A stretch of 64,000 nucleotides of DNA from Bacteroidaceae bacterium (GCA_017938245.1 JAGBBX010000045.1:1-64000); one strand, 5' to 3'; numbered from the stretch's first letter, positions 45,902 to 55,801 are shown. Program-made: numbers and translations. The notes: a model not told the origin generated them from the sequence alone.

Positions 45902-46714
45902 TTACTCGGCGCTCTTGCGGCGGATGCTGCGACGCTTGGGTGCGGGTGCCTCGGGCTGGTCTTGTTTGATACCTGCAAGCTCGGGGTCAATCATAATGCG
46001 ACCGCAGTTCTCACATACGATAATTTTTTTGCGCATACGAATATCCATCTGACGCTGAGGGGGTATCTTGCTGAAACAACCTGCACAAGCATCACGCTCT
46101 ACATATACGATACCAAGACCGTTGCGTGAGTTCTTGCGGATACGCTTGAACGATGTGAGCAGACGCAACTCTATGTTAAGTTCAAGGTTACGTGCCTGTT
46201 CGCGAAGCTTCTCTTCCTCGGCTTTTGTCTCGGCAACAATCTCGTCGAGCTCCGAGCGCTTAAGATCGAGGTCTTTCTGACGCTCCTCGAGCTGATTCTT
46301 TGCTCTCTCAAGCTCTTCGTTCTTCTGCTTCTCCTCGCGACGTGCATCGTTTATTTTTTTCTCGTCGTGCTCGATAACCAGTTTGTTATACTCAATCTCC
46401 TTGTTCAGAAGGTCGAACTCACGGTTGTTGCGAACATTATTCTGGTCTTCGGTATACTTCTCGATGCTTTTCTGAGCCTGCTCCATCTCGGCTTTAAAAC
46501 CAAGAACATTTTCGCGCATCTTTTTAATATCATTTGTAATATTCTCGATACGTGTACCAAGACCCACAATCTCATCTTCCAGGTCTTTTACTTCGAGGGG
46601 AAGCTCGCCACGAAGAATTTTTATCTTGTCAATCTCGGTAAGGATTGTCTGCAACTGATACAAACTCTTCAGTTTCTCTTCTACTGTAAATTCAGAAGGA
46701 TCTTTCTTTGCCAT
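45902..46714 (-). CDS. Coiled-coil protein with C4 zinc ribbon (DUF164-type)
   Basis: 270 residues. Residues 10-185 are a long coiled coil rich in E, K and R. A zinc ribbon follows (about 210-245; CAGC and CENC) and the tail is basic (APKRRSIRRK). Homologues in the family next to Nif3-like genes are nucleic-acid-binding or unknown. It begins 33 nt after the nif3-like gene, a pairing conserved in many bacteria. Confidence 0.88.
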   Translation of the reverse strand: MAKKDPSEFTVEEKLKSLYQLQTILTEIDKIKILRGELPLEVKDLEDEIVGLGTRIENITNDIKKMRENVLGFKAEMEQAQKSIEKYTEDQNNVRNNREFDLLNKEIEYNKLVIEHDEKKINDARREEKQKNEELERAKNQLEERQKDLDLKRSELDEIVAETKAEEEKLREQARNLELNIELRLLTSFKRIRKNSRNGLGIVYVERDACAGCFSKIPPQRQMDIRMRKKIIVCENCGRIMIDPELAGIKQDQPEAPAPKRRSIRRKSAE

Positions 46715-46747
46715 TTTATTAATTATTTATGGTTAATATCTTTTTAT

Positions 46748-47848
46748 TTATAAATGTCTTATAGGATTTGTGCACACTGTTGTTGTTGCAACCGGAATAT
46801 CCGGAAAATTGCTTCGCATAATTTCGTGCAGAATCTCGGTCGTGTATTGCTCGCTTTCGTAATGCCCTATTATTGCATATACCATTTTATCGGTGTTGTC
46901 GAACAGTTCGTGGTAACGTGCCTCTCCGGTCAGATAGAGGTCGGCACCCGACGATAGTGCAGCTCCTGCAAATGATGCTCCGGCGCCACCGCATAGTGCC
47001 ACACGTTTTATCTTTCTTCCACGAATGGGAGTGTGCATTATCGCATCGGTTGCAAATATCTCTTTTATTCTGTGCAGAAAAGCTACCTCTTCGCACTCCT
47101 CGTCAAGTTCTCCTATGACACCCGAACCTGCTGCATACCAATCGTTTAGCATTGGGAAAAGGTCGTAGGCCGGCTCTTCGTATGGGTGAACTTTTAACAG
47201 AGCGCTCACTACCCTGTTCTTTAGATACGAAGGAAGCACAGTTTCGATGCGCACCTCATTCTCCTTATGTATCTCCCCTATTTCTCCACAGAAAGGAGTG
47301 CATCCCTCGTTGGCTCTGAACGTACCTGTCCCATCAATATTATAGCTGCAACAGTCGTAGTTGCCAATAGCACCGCATCCTGCTGCAAAAAGTGCATTGC
47401 GAACCTCAGAGGCCTGTGCCATAGGAACGTAGGTAACAAGCTTAAGCAATGAATTTTCTTTTGGAACAAGGATTTTTACATTTTTAAGTCCAAGCTTAGA
47501 TGCAATATGATAGTTTACACCGCCTTGTGCATTGTCAAGATTGGTGTGTGCCGAGTATATGGCAATGCCGTTGCTTAGTGCTTTTATAACGCAACGCTCG
47601 ACATAATTACTGCCTGTAATTCTCTTTAGTGGACGAAACAAAAGGGGATGATGCGATATAATGAGATTGTATCCCAACGCAACAGCCTCGTCAATCACTT
47701 TTTCTGTTACGTCCAGACACAATAATACCCCTGTAATTTCCGCATCTGTTAATCCAATTTGCAGTCCGGCATTATCGAATCCATCTTGCAACGGCAGAGG
47801 CGCGAACTTTTCAAGGGCATTCGCTATCTCTTTTAATGTAGTAGCCAA
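46748..47848 (-). CDS. Nif3-like dinuclear metal centre protein (DUF34)
   Basis: 366 residues, the long form with a central PII/CutA-like insertion (about 125-235). Metal ligands: ISHHPLLF (HH), SAHTNLDNA and, near the end, GHYESEQ. The start is TTG at 47848, supported by a perfect promoter ending at 47866, only about 17 nt upstream, and an AAGAAG stretch before it; no ATG lies nearby. Biochemical role unresolved, possibly a GTP cyclohydrolase-type or metal-insertion role. Confidence 0.9.
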   Translation of the reverse strand: MATTLKEIANALEKFAPLPLQDGFDNAGLQIGLTDAEITGVLLCLDVTEKVIDEAVALGYNLIISHHPLLFRPLKRITGSNYVERCVIKALSNGIAIYSAHTNLDNAQGGVNYHIASKLGLKNVKILVPKENSLLKLVTYVPMAQASEVRNALFAAGCGAIGNYDCCSYNIDGTGTFRANEGCTPFCGEIGEIHKENEVRIETVLPSYLKNRVVSALLKVHPYEEPAYDLFPMLNDWYAAGSGVIGELDEECEEVAFLHRIKEIFATDAIMHTPIRGRKIKRVALCGGAGASFAGAALSSGADLYLTGEARYHELFDNTDKMVYAIIGHYESEQYTTEILHEIMRSNFPDIPVATTTVCTNPIRHL

Positions 47849-47865
47849 ATTCTTCTTATTTTCTG

Positions 47866-47896
47866 CAAAAGTAATGTTTTTTCTCGAAACTTCAAA
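47866..47896 (-). promoter_or_regulatory. Promoter for the nif3-like gene
   Basis: On minus TTTG (47896-47893), 19 nt, TACTTTTG (47873-47866): an exact consensus match. It fixes the TTG start by leaving only about 10 nt of leader. Confidence 0.75.
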
Positions 47897-47923
47897 ATTT
47901 TGTCTCTGTAGCTTTACCTCTTT

Positions 47924-48706
47924 TTATTTGAAAGGCTCTATAATCCTTCCCATCGCATCGAAAGAGGCACGTTTCGACAGATAAAGGGTAGACATAAGTG
48001 AAATAATAGATGCCGAAATTGTAATTACAATTATCATCATCTGATATTTTATCGCAACATCGGGGCTGCTGCCACCAAGAATCTGCCCTATCATTGTGCC
48101 GGGAAGTGCAACAAGTCCCATTACCGCCATATTTGCTATTGCCGGACTGAAGGCTCGTGTAAGTGCCTGACGCACGAATGGCGCTGTCGCTTCATCGATA
48201 GTAGCGCCATTGCCTATAAGATAGTAGTAACAACTCTTTTCTCGCATCAGATTATAATAGAAAGTATTAAGTCCTATTACATTCACACCAAGCATATTAC
48301 CCATAAGAATTCCAAGTATTGGAATAAAATATTGCGCATCGAATATATTATCGAGTTTTAGCACAATACCAAGAAAATAACCGCCTATCAATAGCGCGGC
48401 GGTAATGAAACCAACCAATAGCGGAATCATCATCACCGAGCGTTTCAGTTTTGTGCGTGTGAGTGACGTTTCGGTTGCTACTACAACCATTATCAGTACC
48501 CAGGCAATATTCAGTAGTGGGTTGTCCCATAGAAACAGATACTTCAGATACAGACCAACGAGCTGCAGTTGCACCACCATACGCACAACTGCGATAATGG
48601 TGCTTTTTACCATCCCGGTGTTATATTTCCCGAAAAAATATATTGGCAGTGCCATAAGCAGCAGTCCAAGCAGCATACTTATGTTCGATATATCAGTTGT
48701 TTGCAT
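47924..48706 (-). CDS. fetB: FetB-type ABC exporter permease (UPF0014)
   Basis: 260 residues, seven or so membrane helices, with RMVVQLQLVGLYL and the family stretch NTFYYNLMREKSCYYYLIGNGAT and ALPGTMIGQILGG. FetAB in E. coli exports iron under oxidative stress; export of iron here is inferred. The start overlaps the stop of the ATPase by 14 nt, so the two are coupled. Confidence 0.88.
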   Translation of the reverse strand: MQTTDISNISMLLGLLLMALPIYFFGKYNTGMVKSTIIAVVRMVVQLQLVGLYLKYLFLWDNPLLNIAWVLIMVVVATETSLTRTKLKRSVMMIPLLVGFITAALLIGGYFLGIVLKLDNIFDAQYFIPILGILMGNMLGVNVIGLNTFYYNLMREKSCYYYLIGNGATIDEATAPFVRQALTRAFSPAIANMAVMGLVALPGTMIGQILGGSSPDVAIKYQMMIIVITISASIISLMSTLYLSKRASFDAMGRIIEPFK

Positions 48707-49325
48707 AGTTGCTTATATTAATACTTTTGTCACACTTTTGTGCGAATACTTTATCGTGTGTCACAGCTATTATCGTCGGGCGATGCTTAAGGGTTGTGAG
48801 GAAATCGAATGTTCTGTGTGTCGACTCGCTGTCGAGTGCCGATGTAGGTTCGTCCAGCAGAATAACATCTTTTTTCAGTAGTGCAGCAACTGCAATCATT
48901 ACCCTTTGTCGCTGTCCACCCGAAATTTCCGATAGTCGTTTTTCTAAAATATCTTTTTCGAGTCCGAGTTTTACGAAATAATCAAGCAACACTCCCCTAT
49001 TATCGCATCCTTGGTTGGCTTTAAGATTCAGTGTAAGTTCGATTATCTCTCTTACCCACTCGCAGGGAAATGTCAGTTCCTGGGGCAGATAAGCTATGCG
49101 ACGTCGATATTCATAGACACTTTGTGGCGATAGCACTACCCCATTCAATTTAATAGAACCGCAGTTCATTGGAACAATGCCTATAATCGCTTTCAGCAGT
49201 GAACTTTTTCCGCATCCCGATGCTCCAATAACCGCTACCGATGTTCCACCCTCGGCGCTCATCGAAAAATTGCGCAGTACACACTTTTTATCATATTCAA
49301 TAGTAATATTCTCTATCTCAAGCAT
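48693..49325 (-). CDS. fetA: FetA-type ABC ATPase
   Basis: 210 residues, a minimal ABC ATPase. GASGCGKSS (Walker A), PQELTF (Q loop), ISGGQRQRVMIA (signature), VILLDEPTSALD (Walker B) and VTHD (H loop) are complete. Pairs with the overlapping FetB permease. Candidate minus promoter TAACTTCG (49364-49357) is weak. Confidence 0.9.
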   Translation of the reverse strand: MLEIENITIEYDKKCVLRNFSMSAEGGTSVAVIGASGCGKSSLLKAIIGIVPMNCGSIKLNGVVLSPQSVYEYRRRIAYLPQELTFPCEWVREIIELTLNLKANQGCDNRGVLLDYFVKLGLEKDILEKRLSEISGGQRQRVMIAVAALLKKDVILLDEPTSALDSESTHRTFDFLTTLKHRPTIIAVTHDKVFAQKCDKSINISNYANN

Positions 49326-49460
49326 AATGCTTATTCTCCTATTCTGTTTTTCGGCGCGAAGTTAACCAAAAAAATGCTAATCCCAATCTCATTGATAGAT
49401 AAAGGCAGTTAAAAAGCTGTTTGAACTAATAAAATACGCTGATAATTCAAGAATTATGTG

Positions 49461-49468
49461 TATATTCG
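49461..49468 (+). promoter_or_regulatory. Candidate -7 element for the alanine symporter
   Basis: TATATTCG, one base from TAnnTTTG, 59 nt before the ATG. The leader contains a CCCC...GGGG stem (49472-49498). Confidence 0.35.
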
Positions 49469-49526
49469 CAACCCCTTGGCTGAGAATGGCTGTACGGGGC
49501 GATTTTATGATTAAGAAGAGTTTTAT

Positions 49527-50939
49527 ATGAATGAATTAAGATTGTGGATTGAGGGGCTTTTTGCAAGCCTCAATGATTGGGTGCAGAGTATAAACGATGT
49601 TATATGGGGATGGCCAATGTTGCTTATCCTGCTTGGTACACATCTTTATCTTACTATCAGACTGCGTTTCCCGCAGCGTTATATTTTCAAGGCGATACGC
49701 CTCTCTGTAAAGAGTGAAAAAGGTGCCGAGGGCGAAGTTAGTCCATACGCCGCACTTGTAACTACGCTTGCAGGAACAATTGGTACAGGAAATATCGTTG
49801 GTGTTGCTTCTGCACTCGTTATTGGTGGTCCGGGCGCTCTTGTTTGGTGTCTGCTGACAGGTGTTTTGGGTATTGCCACAAAATATGCCGAGTCGTTGTT
49901 GGCGGTAAAATATCGTGTACAACGCAGCGATGGTACTGTATCGGGAGGGCCAATGTATGTATTGTCGCGCGCACTTAATTTGAAGTCACTTGCTGTAATT
50001 TTCTGTGTTTTTACTCTTATAATGGGCTTCAGTGCAGGAAATTTCATACAGTGCAATGCCATTGCTGAGACACTTAAAGAGGCATATAACATCGATATTT
50101 ACATTACCGCAACAGTACTTACCATCCTTGTCTGCTCGGTTGTCTTTTTTGGTCTTAAAGGTATAGCACGTGTGTGCGAGAGCCTTGTGCCTATAATGAC
50201 TATTATGTATATGTTAGGTTGCGTAACATTGCTTATCATAAATTACGAGTATATATGGCAGGCAATTAATCTTATTGTTGATTCGGCTTTTCAGCCTGTT
50301 GCATTGGGCGGAGGTGCCATTGGAGGATTGATGATTTCTTTGCAATATGGTGTCAGTCGAGGTCTTTTGTCCAATGAATCGGGTATGGGTTCGGCTGCCA
50401 TAATAGCTGCTGCCGCAAAATCGCGTAACCCTGTTCGTTTGGCACTTATCTCCTCTACTACAACATTCTGGGATACAGTGGTAGTGTGTACAATGACCGG
50501 TATCGTGGCTGTTAGCAGTATGCTCGCCATAGGATTCGATTGGAATCCCTCTTCGGGAGGTTTGGTAATGCAGCACGCCTTCTCGCAGATTCCTTCTTTG
50601 GGTTCACATTTGCTTACAATTATAACATTTACCTTTGCCTTTAGCACTGTGCTTGGTTGGACATATTGTGGCGAAAAGGCTATTGAATATATATACGGTG
50701 GAAAGAGTCGCAAAGCAATTCAATCATTTCGTGTTTTTTGGGTTATAGCAACCTTCATCGGTTCTATAATGCCACTTCAGCTTGTATGGAATTTTGGAAC
50801 GACAGCTGCCGCATTTATGATTATTCCCAATATTATTCCGCTGTTTGTTCTTTCAAAAATACTTGTTAAGGATACTCATCACTATTTGTGGAACGATAAC
50901 CTTGATGAGTATGATAATGAAAACAGTCCCGAGATTTAA
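49527..50939 (+). CDS. Sodium:alanine symporter family protein
   Basis: 470 residues, about ten or more membrane helices, AGCS family. Signatures: TTLAGTIGTGNIVGVASALVIGGPGALVW, GFSAGNFIQCNAIAE, SRGLLSNESGMGSAAI and FTFAFSTVLGW. Imports alanine or glycine with Na+ at the inner membrane. Single gene between the divergent fetAB and convergent pst operons. Confidence 0.93.
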   Translation: MNELRLWIEGLFASLNDWVQSINDVIWGWPMLLILLGTHLYLTIRLRFPQRYIFKAIRLSVKSEKGAEGEVSPYAALVTTLAGTIGTGNIVGVASALVIGGPGALVWCLLTGVLGIATKYAESLLAVKYRVQRSDGTVSGGPMYVLSRALNLKSLAVIFCVFTLIMGFSAGNFIQCNAIAETLKEAYNIDIYITATVLTILVCSVVFFGLKGIARVCESLVPIMTIMYMLGCVTLLIINYEYIWQAINLIVDSAFQPVALGGGAIGGLMISLQYGVSRGLLSNESGMGSAAIIAAAAKSRNPVRLALISSTTTFWDTVVVCTMTGIVAVSSMLAIGFDWNPSSGGLVMQHAFSQIPSLGSHLLTIITFTFAFSTVLGWTYCGEKAIEYIYGGKSRKAIQSFRVFWVIATFIGSIMPLQLVWNFGTTAAAFMIIPNIIPLFVLSKILVKDTHHYLWNDNLDEYDNENSPEI

Positions 50940-50961
50940 GAAAAAAGAGATTGTTTATAAT

Positions 50962-51014
50962 AGTTTTGCGTGAGGAATTTCCAAATAATTATTGGAAATT
51001 CCTCACGCAAAACT
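50962..51014. terminator. 23-bp perfect hairpin between symporter and pstB
   Basis: 23 nt from 50962 (AGTTTTGCGTGAGGAATTTC..) pair exactly with 50992-51014 around a 7-nt loop. T tracts on either side are short, but its position between convergent genes fits termination. Confidence 0.75.
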
Positions 51015-51047
51015 TTAGGAGATATTGTCTACTGCAACAGAGTCTTA

Positions 51048-51815
51048 TTACCCCATTTTTCCGGTAAGGTAGGCTTTAGTGCGCTCGTCCGAAGGATTAG
51101 AGAACATAGTTGCAGTATCGTCATACTCTACCAGTTCGCCCAGGTACATAAACATCGATTTCGATGATATTCGCATTGCTTGTCCCATATTGTGAGTAAC
51201 GATAAGGATTGTCACCTCCTTTTGAAGTTCCTGCATCAGTTCCTCGATGTGAGCCGTTGCGATGGGGTCAAGAGCCGAGGTCGGCTCGTCCATCAGCAAT
51301 ATATCGGGTTTCATTGCCAACGCACGGGCAATACACAAACGCTGTTGCTGACCACCCGACAGGAATGTACCTTTCTTATTCAATACATCTTTTACCTCGT
51401 CCCATAGAGCAACGTTTTTCAAACAACGTTCAATGGTTTCTTCTTTCTCTGTTTTTGACAAGCGTATGCCATTTAGTGCATATCCCGAAAGTGCATTATC
51501 GTAGATGCTCATCGTGGGAAATGGAGCAGGACGCTGAAAAACCATACCCACCCGACGGCGAACATCAATAGGTTCCATCGAAAGGATATTTTCACCGTTC
51601 AATAAGATTTCGCCATCGACTCGGATATTGGGATATAGGTTGTGCATCAGGTTTACGGCACGCAACAGTGTGCTTTTACCACAACCCGAAGGTCCCATTA
51701 TTGCGGTTATGGTATTTCTATCTATGGCTGCTGATACATATTTTACCGCCATTGTCTGCTTGGTGTATGATACACAAGTCTTTTTAAACTCAAGTATAGG
51801 TGTTATTGATTCCAT
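51048..51815 (-). CDS. pstB: Phosphate ABC transporter ATPase
   Basis: 255 residues from the ATG at 51815 (the longer frame starts TTG at 51824). GPSGCGKST (Walker A), VFQRPAPFPTMSIYDN (PstB-type Q loop), LSGGQQQRLCIARAL and LLMDEPTSALDPIAT are typical of PstB. Last gene of porin-pstS-pstC-pstA-pstB; no phoU follows, the next gene downstream being convergent. Confidence 0.96.
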   Translation of the reverse strand: MESITPILEFKKTCVSYTKQTMAVKYVSAAIDRNTITAIMGPSGCGKSTLLRAVNLMHNLYPNIRVDGEILLNGENILSMEPIDVRRRVGMVFQRPAPFPTMSIYDNALSGYALNGIRLSKTEKEETIERCLKNVALWDEVKDVLNKKGTFLSGGQQQRLCIARALAMKPDILLMDEPTSALDPIATAHIEELMQELQKEVTILIVTHNMGQAMRISSKSMFMYLGELVEYDDTATMFSNPSDERTKAYLTGKMG

Positions 51816-51836
51816 TTTTTGCAAGATATTAGTTTA

Positions 51837-52700
51837 CTATTGATTATGGGCACGCCATAATTTAGCTGTTAGATTCAATGTAAGAACAAATAATAACAAG
51901 AAGAGAGATGCGCCCCAAATGAGCTCTTGTAGATTGGGATCGTTGAAGAACTCCCATATAAGCAGTGGTACTGCTGATATTGGTTTGTCGATAGCAAAGC
52001 GTATAAAAGAGCAACCAAGTGCGGTAAACATAAGTGGAGCCGTCTCGCCAATTACACGCGAGATAGCCAATAGAATACCGGTAAAAATACCTCCGAAAGC
52101 GGCAGGGAGCTGTACTTTCAGCATTACACGAGCGCGATTACCTCCAAGCGCCAACCCTGCCTCTTTGAGTGACGACGGCAGAATTATCAAAGTCTCCTCG
52201 GTGGAGCGGATAATAAGCGGTAACATCATAATAAAGAGTGCCACGCTACCGGCAATAGCCGAATAGCCTTTCATAGGAACGACTATCCAGATGTAAACGA
52301 CAATACCAATGATAACCGAGGGAGTCCCTTGCAATAGGTCGGTAAGATAACTCACTGTCTGAGCAAATCTGTTTTTGGGGTTCTCAGCCAAATATGCACC
52401 ACATAAGATACCTATTGGAATAGCTATGACTGCTGCCATACCCAACATAAGCATCGTTCCAATAATTCCATTTGCAATACCGCCGGGAATAGGTTCGCCG
52501 GCCTCTATTGCCTTCATTGCTTTATATGCTGTCGGGGTCGGCTCGGTAAAGAATGACCACGAAAGTTGGTCGTAACCACGCAGAAAGACCTCTCCCAAAA
52601 TGGCGAACAGAGGAACAGCCGTAAGGGTGGCTAATATACACACAGCCCACAGCAACGCCTTATCTTTTGTCAAACGATTTTTAATTTTCGATTTATCCAT
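51837..52700 (-). CDS. pstA: Phosphate ABC transporter permease PstA
   Basis: 287 residues, six helices. The permease motif EAGLALGGNRARVMLKVQLPAAFGGIFTG is the EAA loop that contacts PstB. TPSVIIGIVVYIW and ISRVIGETAPLMFTAL are conserved in the family. It begins 2 nt after pstC, and pstB starts 21 nt later. Confidence 0.95.
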   Translation of the reverse strand: MDKSKIKNRLTKDKALLWAVCILATLTAVPLFAILGEVFLRGYDQLSWSFFTEPTPTAYKAMKAIEAGEPIPGGIANGIIGTMLMLGMAAVIAIPIGILCGAYLAENPKNRFAQTVSYLTDLLQGTPSVIIGIVVYIWIVVPMKGYSAIAGSVALFIMMLPLIIRSTEETLIILPSSLKEAGLALGGNRARVMLKVQLPAAFGGIFTGILLAISRVIGETAPLMFTALGCSFIRFAIDKPISAVPLLIWEFFNDPNLQELIWGASLFLLLFVLTLNLTAKLWRAHNQ

Positions 52701-52702
52701 AG

Positions 52703-53560
52703 TTATGCTATTCTTGCGCGTTTAATCATTATTTTACCAATCAAATTGATAAATGCCGTAATCAGAAACAATATCAAGGCTATGGCAATTAGTGAAGAGA
52801 GCCTTAAATCATCGGCCTCACCAAACTGGTTGGCAATAATAGAAGCCATAGAGTTTCCTGTCGAGGTAATTGAATCGGGAATATTATTAGTGTTTCCAAT
52901 GAGCATTGTTACAGTCATTGTCTCGCCCAATGCACGACCTATTGCCAGAACATACGACGAAAAGATACCCGAACCTGCAACAGGAAATACCACCTTGCGA
53001 ATAACCTCGGCACGAGTTGCACCTAAACTGTATGCGCCCTCTTTTAAATCGTTTGGCACCATTTTGATAAACTCGGCACTTAGCGAGGCTGCGTATGGAA
53101 CAATCATAATAGCAAGTACCAGCGAAGCGGTCAATATGCCCGAACCCTGTGGCGAAATGTTGAGTGCCATAATAAGCGGGCGCAAAGTGTAGAATCCCCA
53201 CAAACCATAGATAATAGAGGGAATACCCGCCAAAAGGTCGGTTACGGTGCTTAATATGGCGGCAATACGTGTTCCTTTAAAATACTCCCCTACAAATAGT
53301 GCGACGGGCAGTGAGAACGGTATGCAAAATATAAGAGCCAACAGAGTTGTCATTAGCGTACCGGTAATAAACGGTAATGCTCCATACTGTTCTGCTCCCT
53401 CGGTGTAGCTCCACTGCGAAGAGGTTAGAAACTTAAAGAATCCGAAATGTTCGAAAGCTTCGTATGCGTCAGTGACGAGGGCGTACACTACGCCCCCGCA
53501 CACTATCGGCATTATCAATGCTGCTGCGAACAATAGAATTTTGTATAATTTATCGTTCAT
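52703..53560 (-). CDS. pstC: Phosphate ABC transporter permease PstC
   Basis: 285 residues, six helices. LLAGIPSIIYGLWGFYTL and the EAA loop KEGAYSLGATRAEVIRKVVFPVAGSGIFSS identify PstC, then AIGRALGETMTVTMLIGN. The pair with PstA forms the phosphate channel. It lies 9 nt after pstS. Confidence 0.95.
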   Translation of the reverse strand: MNDKLYKILLFAAALIMPIVCGGVVYALVTDAYEAFEHFGFFKFLTSSQWSYTEGAEQYGALPFITGTLMTTLLALIFCIPFSLPVALFVGEYFKGTRIAAILSTVTDLLAGIPSIIYGLWGFYTLRPLIMALNISPQGSGILTASLVLAIMIVPYAASLSAEFIKMVPNDLKEGAYSLGATRAEVIRKVVFPVAGSGIFSSYVLAIGRALGETMTVTMLIGNTNNIPDSITSTGNSMASIIANQFGEADDLRLSSLIAIALILFLITAFINLIGKIMIKRARIA

Positions 53561-53569
53561 AGCATTTTA

Positions 53570-54631
53570 TTATTGCAATATTGAGATTCCGTTATATGTA
53601 ACGGCCTTCAAATTTGTCATACTCAACTCCTTGGCTTTGGCAGGCAGCGGAGCATAATGTACCTCTGAGGTAATCTTTTGTGCCTCGTCCGAGAGGATAT
53701 ATTTCAGTAGGTCGAGTGTTGCCTCAGCTTGCTCCTTTGTGCGGTCGGAATAGTTCTGCTCCTTGTAGATAATCATCCAGGTAAATGTCGAGATGGGATA
53801 TGCACCGGCAGCATCGGCATTGGTAATTGAACAGCGTGTGTCTGTCGGAATTTCGCCCGATGCAGCAGCCGAGATTGTTGCCGATGATGGTTGAACAAAT
53901 TCACCTCGCTGATTCTCGACAAGTGCATAAGGTATCTTCTGTGCAAAGGCATACTCCGAACCTACATAACCTATTGTGTTCTTTGTCTGTTTAATTACAC
54001 CTGCTACACCGGGATTGCCTTTCGCTGCCTGCCCCGATGGAAAGTTCACCGATTTGCCCGCACCATATTTTGAAGCCCACATCGAACTAACCTTTGTCAG
54101 GTAATCGGTGAACACGAAAGTGGTACCCGAACCGTCCGAACGATAAACAGGGATGATAGCCTCCTCGGGTAGTTTTACATCGGGATTGAGTGTCGCAATA
54201 CGCTCATCGTTCCACATCTTTATCTCGCCTGCAAAAATGTTTGCTATAATCTCACCCGATAACTTCAACTCTTTTACGCCATCGAGGTTGTAGGCAAGAA
54301 CCACAGCACCCATACAGGTGGGTATATGCACTACGGGAGCCATCTCTGGCATCTCCTTATCCGAAAGGAAAGCATCGCTACCGGCAAAATCGACAATCTT
54401 ATCACGCAAATTGCGTACACCGCCACCCGAGCCAATGCCACCGTATGCAACCTGGTCGCCATTTACTTGTCCGAACTGCTCGAAAATCACATTGTAGAAA
54501 GGTAGTGGGAATGTTGCACCTGCACCCGAGAGTTCCTGAGCCTCACGTCCTTCATTATTTGCATTACCGCCACAAGCTGCAAAAGCAATGGCAATCACTA
54601 ATGTTATTACTGTTGAAAAAATCTTTCTCAT
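53570..54631 (-). CDS. pstS: Phosphate-binding lipoprotein PstS
   Basis: 353 residues. Lipobox AFAAC at about residue 19 gives a lipid anchor. Phosphate-binding residues are in GAGATFPLPFYN, DFAGSDAFLS and the RSDGSGTTFVFTDYL loop. It feeds PstCAB. It follows the porin gene by 50 nt, which implies a joint transcript. Confidence 0.95.
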   Translation of the reverse strand: MRKIFSTVITLVIAIAFAACGGNANNEGREAQELSGAGATFPLPFYNVIFEQFGQVNGDQVAYGGIGSGGGVRNLRDKIVDFAGSDAFLSDKEMPEMAPVVHIPTCMGAVVLAYNLDGVKELKLSGEIIANIFAGEIKMWNDERIATLNPDVKLPEEAIIPVYRSDGSGTTFVFTDYLTKVSSMWASKYGAGKSVNFPSGQAAKGNPGVAGVIKQTKNTIGYVGSEYAFAQKIPYALVENQRGEFVQPSSATISAAASGEIPTDTRCSITNADAAGAYPISTFTWMIIYKEQNYSDRTKEQAEATLDLLKYILSDEAQKITSEVHYAPLPAKAKELSMTNLKAVTYNGISILQ

Positions 54632-54681
54632 AATATTTGTGTATTAAATGTTTATTAATTTCGCTTAACAAAAAGGTTATA

Positions 54682-55665
54682 TTACAATCCGAAATAGCAG
54701 TTTATATATGCCGAGTAAACATTCTTTGCACCATCTGCTTTTGGCATACTCATTCTGAAGTTAGGAGCAACCTTTACATATTTACCGAGCTTGAATTGTG
54801 CGCCGAGGATTGCAGCCTGTTCATCCTTTCCGATGTTCCAATCGTCTTTAGAGTATAAATCATCGAATCGTGCATATAGGTCAGAAGTCTTAGATAATTT
54901 AGCCGAAGCAAATATAGAGTAACCACTTTGGTCGGCACCATCTGTATGTGAGGCATTCCACATTTGGTTGTATTCTGCTCCAATAGTAAATTTCTCGTGT
55001 TTGTATCCTGCAAATGCAGCAAAGTTTGTAATATCCTTCTTACCCTCTTCTCCACTCTCGTTCAATCCTCCATAGAGGCGAATTTGAAAGCCCTTGATAG
55101 GGGTAAGTGTTATACCCAAGCCATAGTTGAGTCCATCATTTTTCTGAATCTTTTTGTAACCCTCGCCATTGACGATAATTGCATCGGCAGATACCCAGTC
55201 GGCAAACTTATAAGCCACAGAAATACCTAAATCGGCGCTGCTGCCAAATTTATATTCATCTTGGAACGACTTCATAATATAGCGGTAGCCCCAGAATTTC
55301 TCTTGGAAATTGAACTGTGTGGTCGAGATTAAACCACCGTTGAGTGTCAGTGCTCCCTTTTTCCAAGATACCATCGCATTCTTGATATAGGCAATACGCT
55401 GATAATCGGATACATCGCTCGATTTACCTATATCCATTACACCCTTAACCGAAAGACCTTTGCCTAGGTTGTACTCATAGCCCAGATAGCTACGCTCCAG
55501 TTCGAAGCCTCGGTCATCATTTTCTGCTCCAAAACCTGTGTGGAAATTTCCAAACACCTGTACAATCGCTTTGCCCTTAGGCTCCATTGATTTTTTGACA
55601 TCCTGCGCCTGTGCGCTGATACCGATGCAGGCTAAAATACCTGCCAAGATTACTTTTGTTTTCAT
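54682..55665 (-). CDS. Phosphate-selective porin (OprO/P-like)
   Basis: 327 residues from the ATG at 55665 (upstream extension to 55713 would cross the promoter). Signal peptide ends AQAQ. The rest alternates aromatic/polar beta strands and ends with the outer-membrane sorting residue pattern NVYSAYINCYFGL (C-terminal F-G-L rather than plain F). LERSYLGYEYNLGKGLSVKGVMDIG resembles OprO/P beta-barrels. First gene of the pst unit, so phosphate uptake across the outer membrane is likely. Confidence 0.82.
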   Translation of the reverse strand: MKTKVILAGILACIGISAQAQDVKKSMEPKGKAIVQVFGNFHTGFGAENDDRGFELERSYLGYEYNLGKGLSVKGVMDIGKSSDVSDYQRIAYIKNAMVSWKKGALTLNGGLISTTQFNFQEKFWGYRYIMKSFQDEYKFGSSADLGISVAYKFADWVSADAIIVNGEGYKKIQKNDGLNYGLGITLTPIKGFQIRLYGGLNESGEEGKKDITNFAAFAGYKHEKFTIGAEYNQMWNASHTDGADQSGYSIFASAKLSKTSDLYARFDDLYSKDDWNIGKDEQAAILGAQFKLGKYVKVAPNFRMSMPKADGAKNVYSAYINCYFGL

Positions 55666-55693
55666 TCTCTTTAATTGTTTAAAATTGACACTG

Positions 55694-55701
55694 CAAAAGT
55701 A
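55694..55701 (-). promoter_or_regulatory. -7 element of the porin-pst operon
   Basis: TACTTTTG on the minus strand, 29 nt before the porin ATG. There is no -33 TTTG at normal spacing; a Pho-box-like site lies there instead, as at activator-dependent promoters. Confidence 0.65.
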
Positions 55702-55711
55702 TCGGGATAAC

Positions 55712-55729
55712 ATTTCATAAATGTTTCAA
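55712..55729. promoter_or_regulatory. Pho-box-like direct repeat
   Basis: ATTTCATAAATGTTTCAA matches 13 of 18 positions of the E. coli PHO box. TTTCA occurs twice exactly 11 bp apart. It lies 10 bp from the porin -7 element and about 70 bp from the regulator promoter. Confidence 0.5.
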
Positions 55730-55801
55730 AAAAATTAGGCTTTTGTGAAATGCAGGCAGTGAGTAAAATATTACATTTTTATTAAATCTTGTTTAAGGCG
55801 T

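Noticed and set aside
49469-49505. CTGAGA with CCCC/GGGG stem before the alanine symporter, like part of a TPP riboswitch
   Set aside because: The second conserved TPP segment and the three-way layout are missing.
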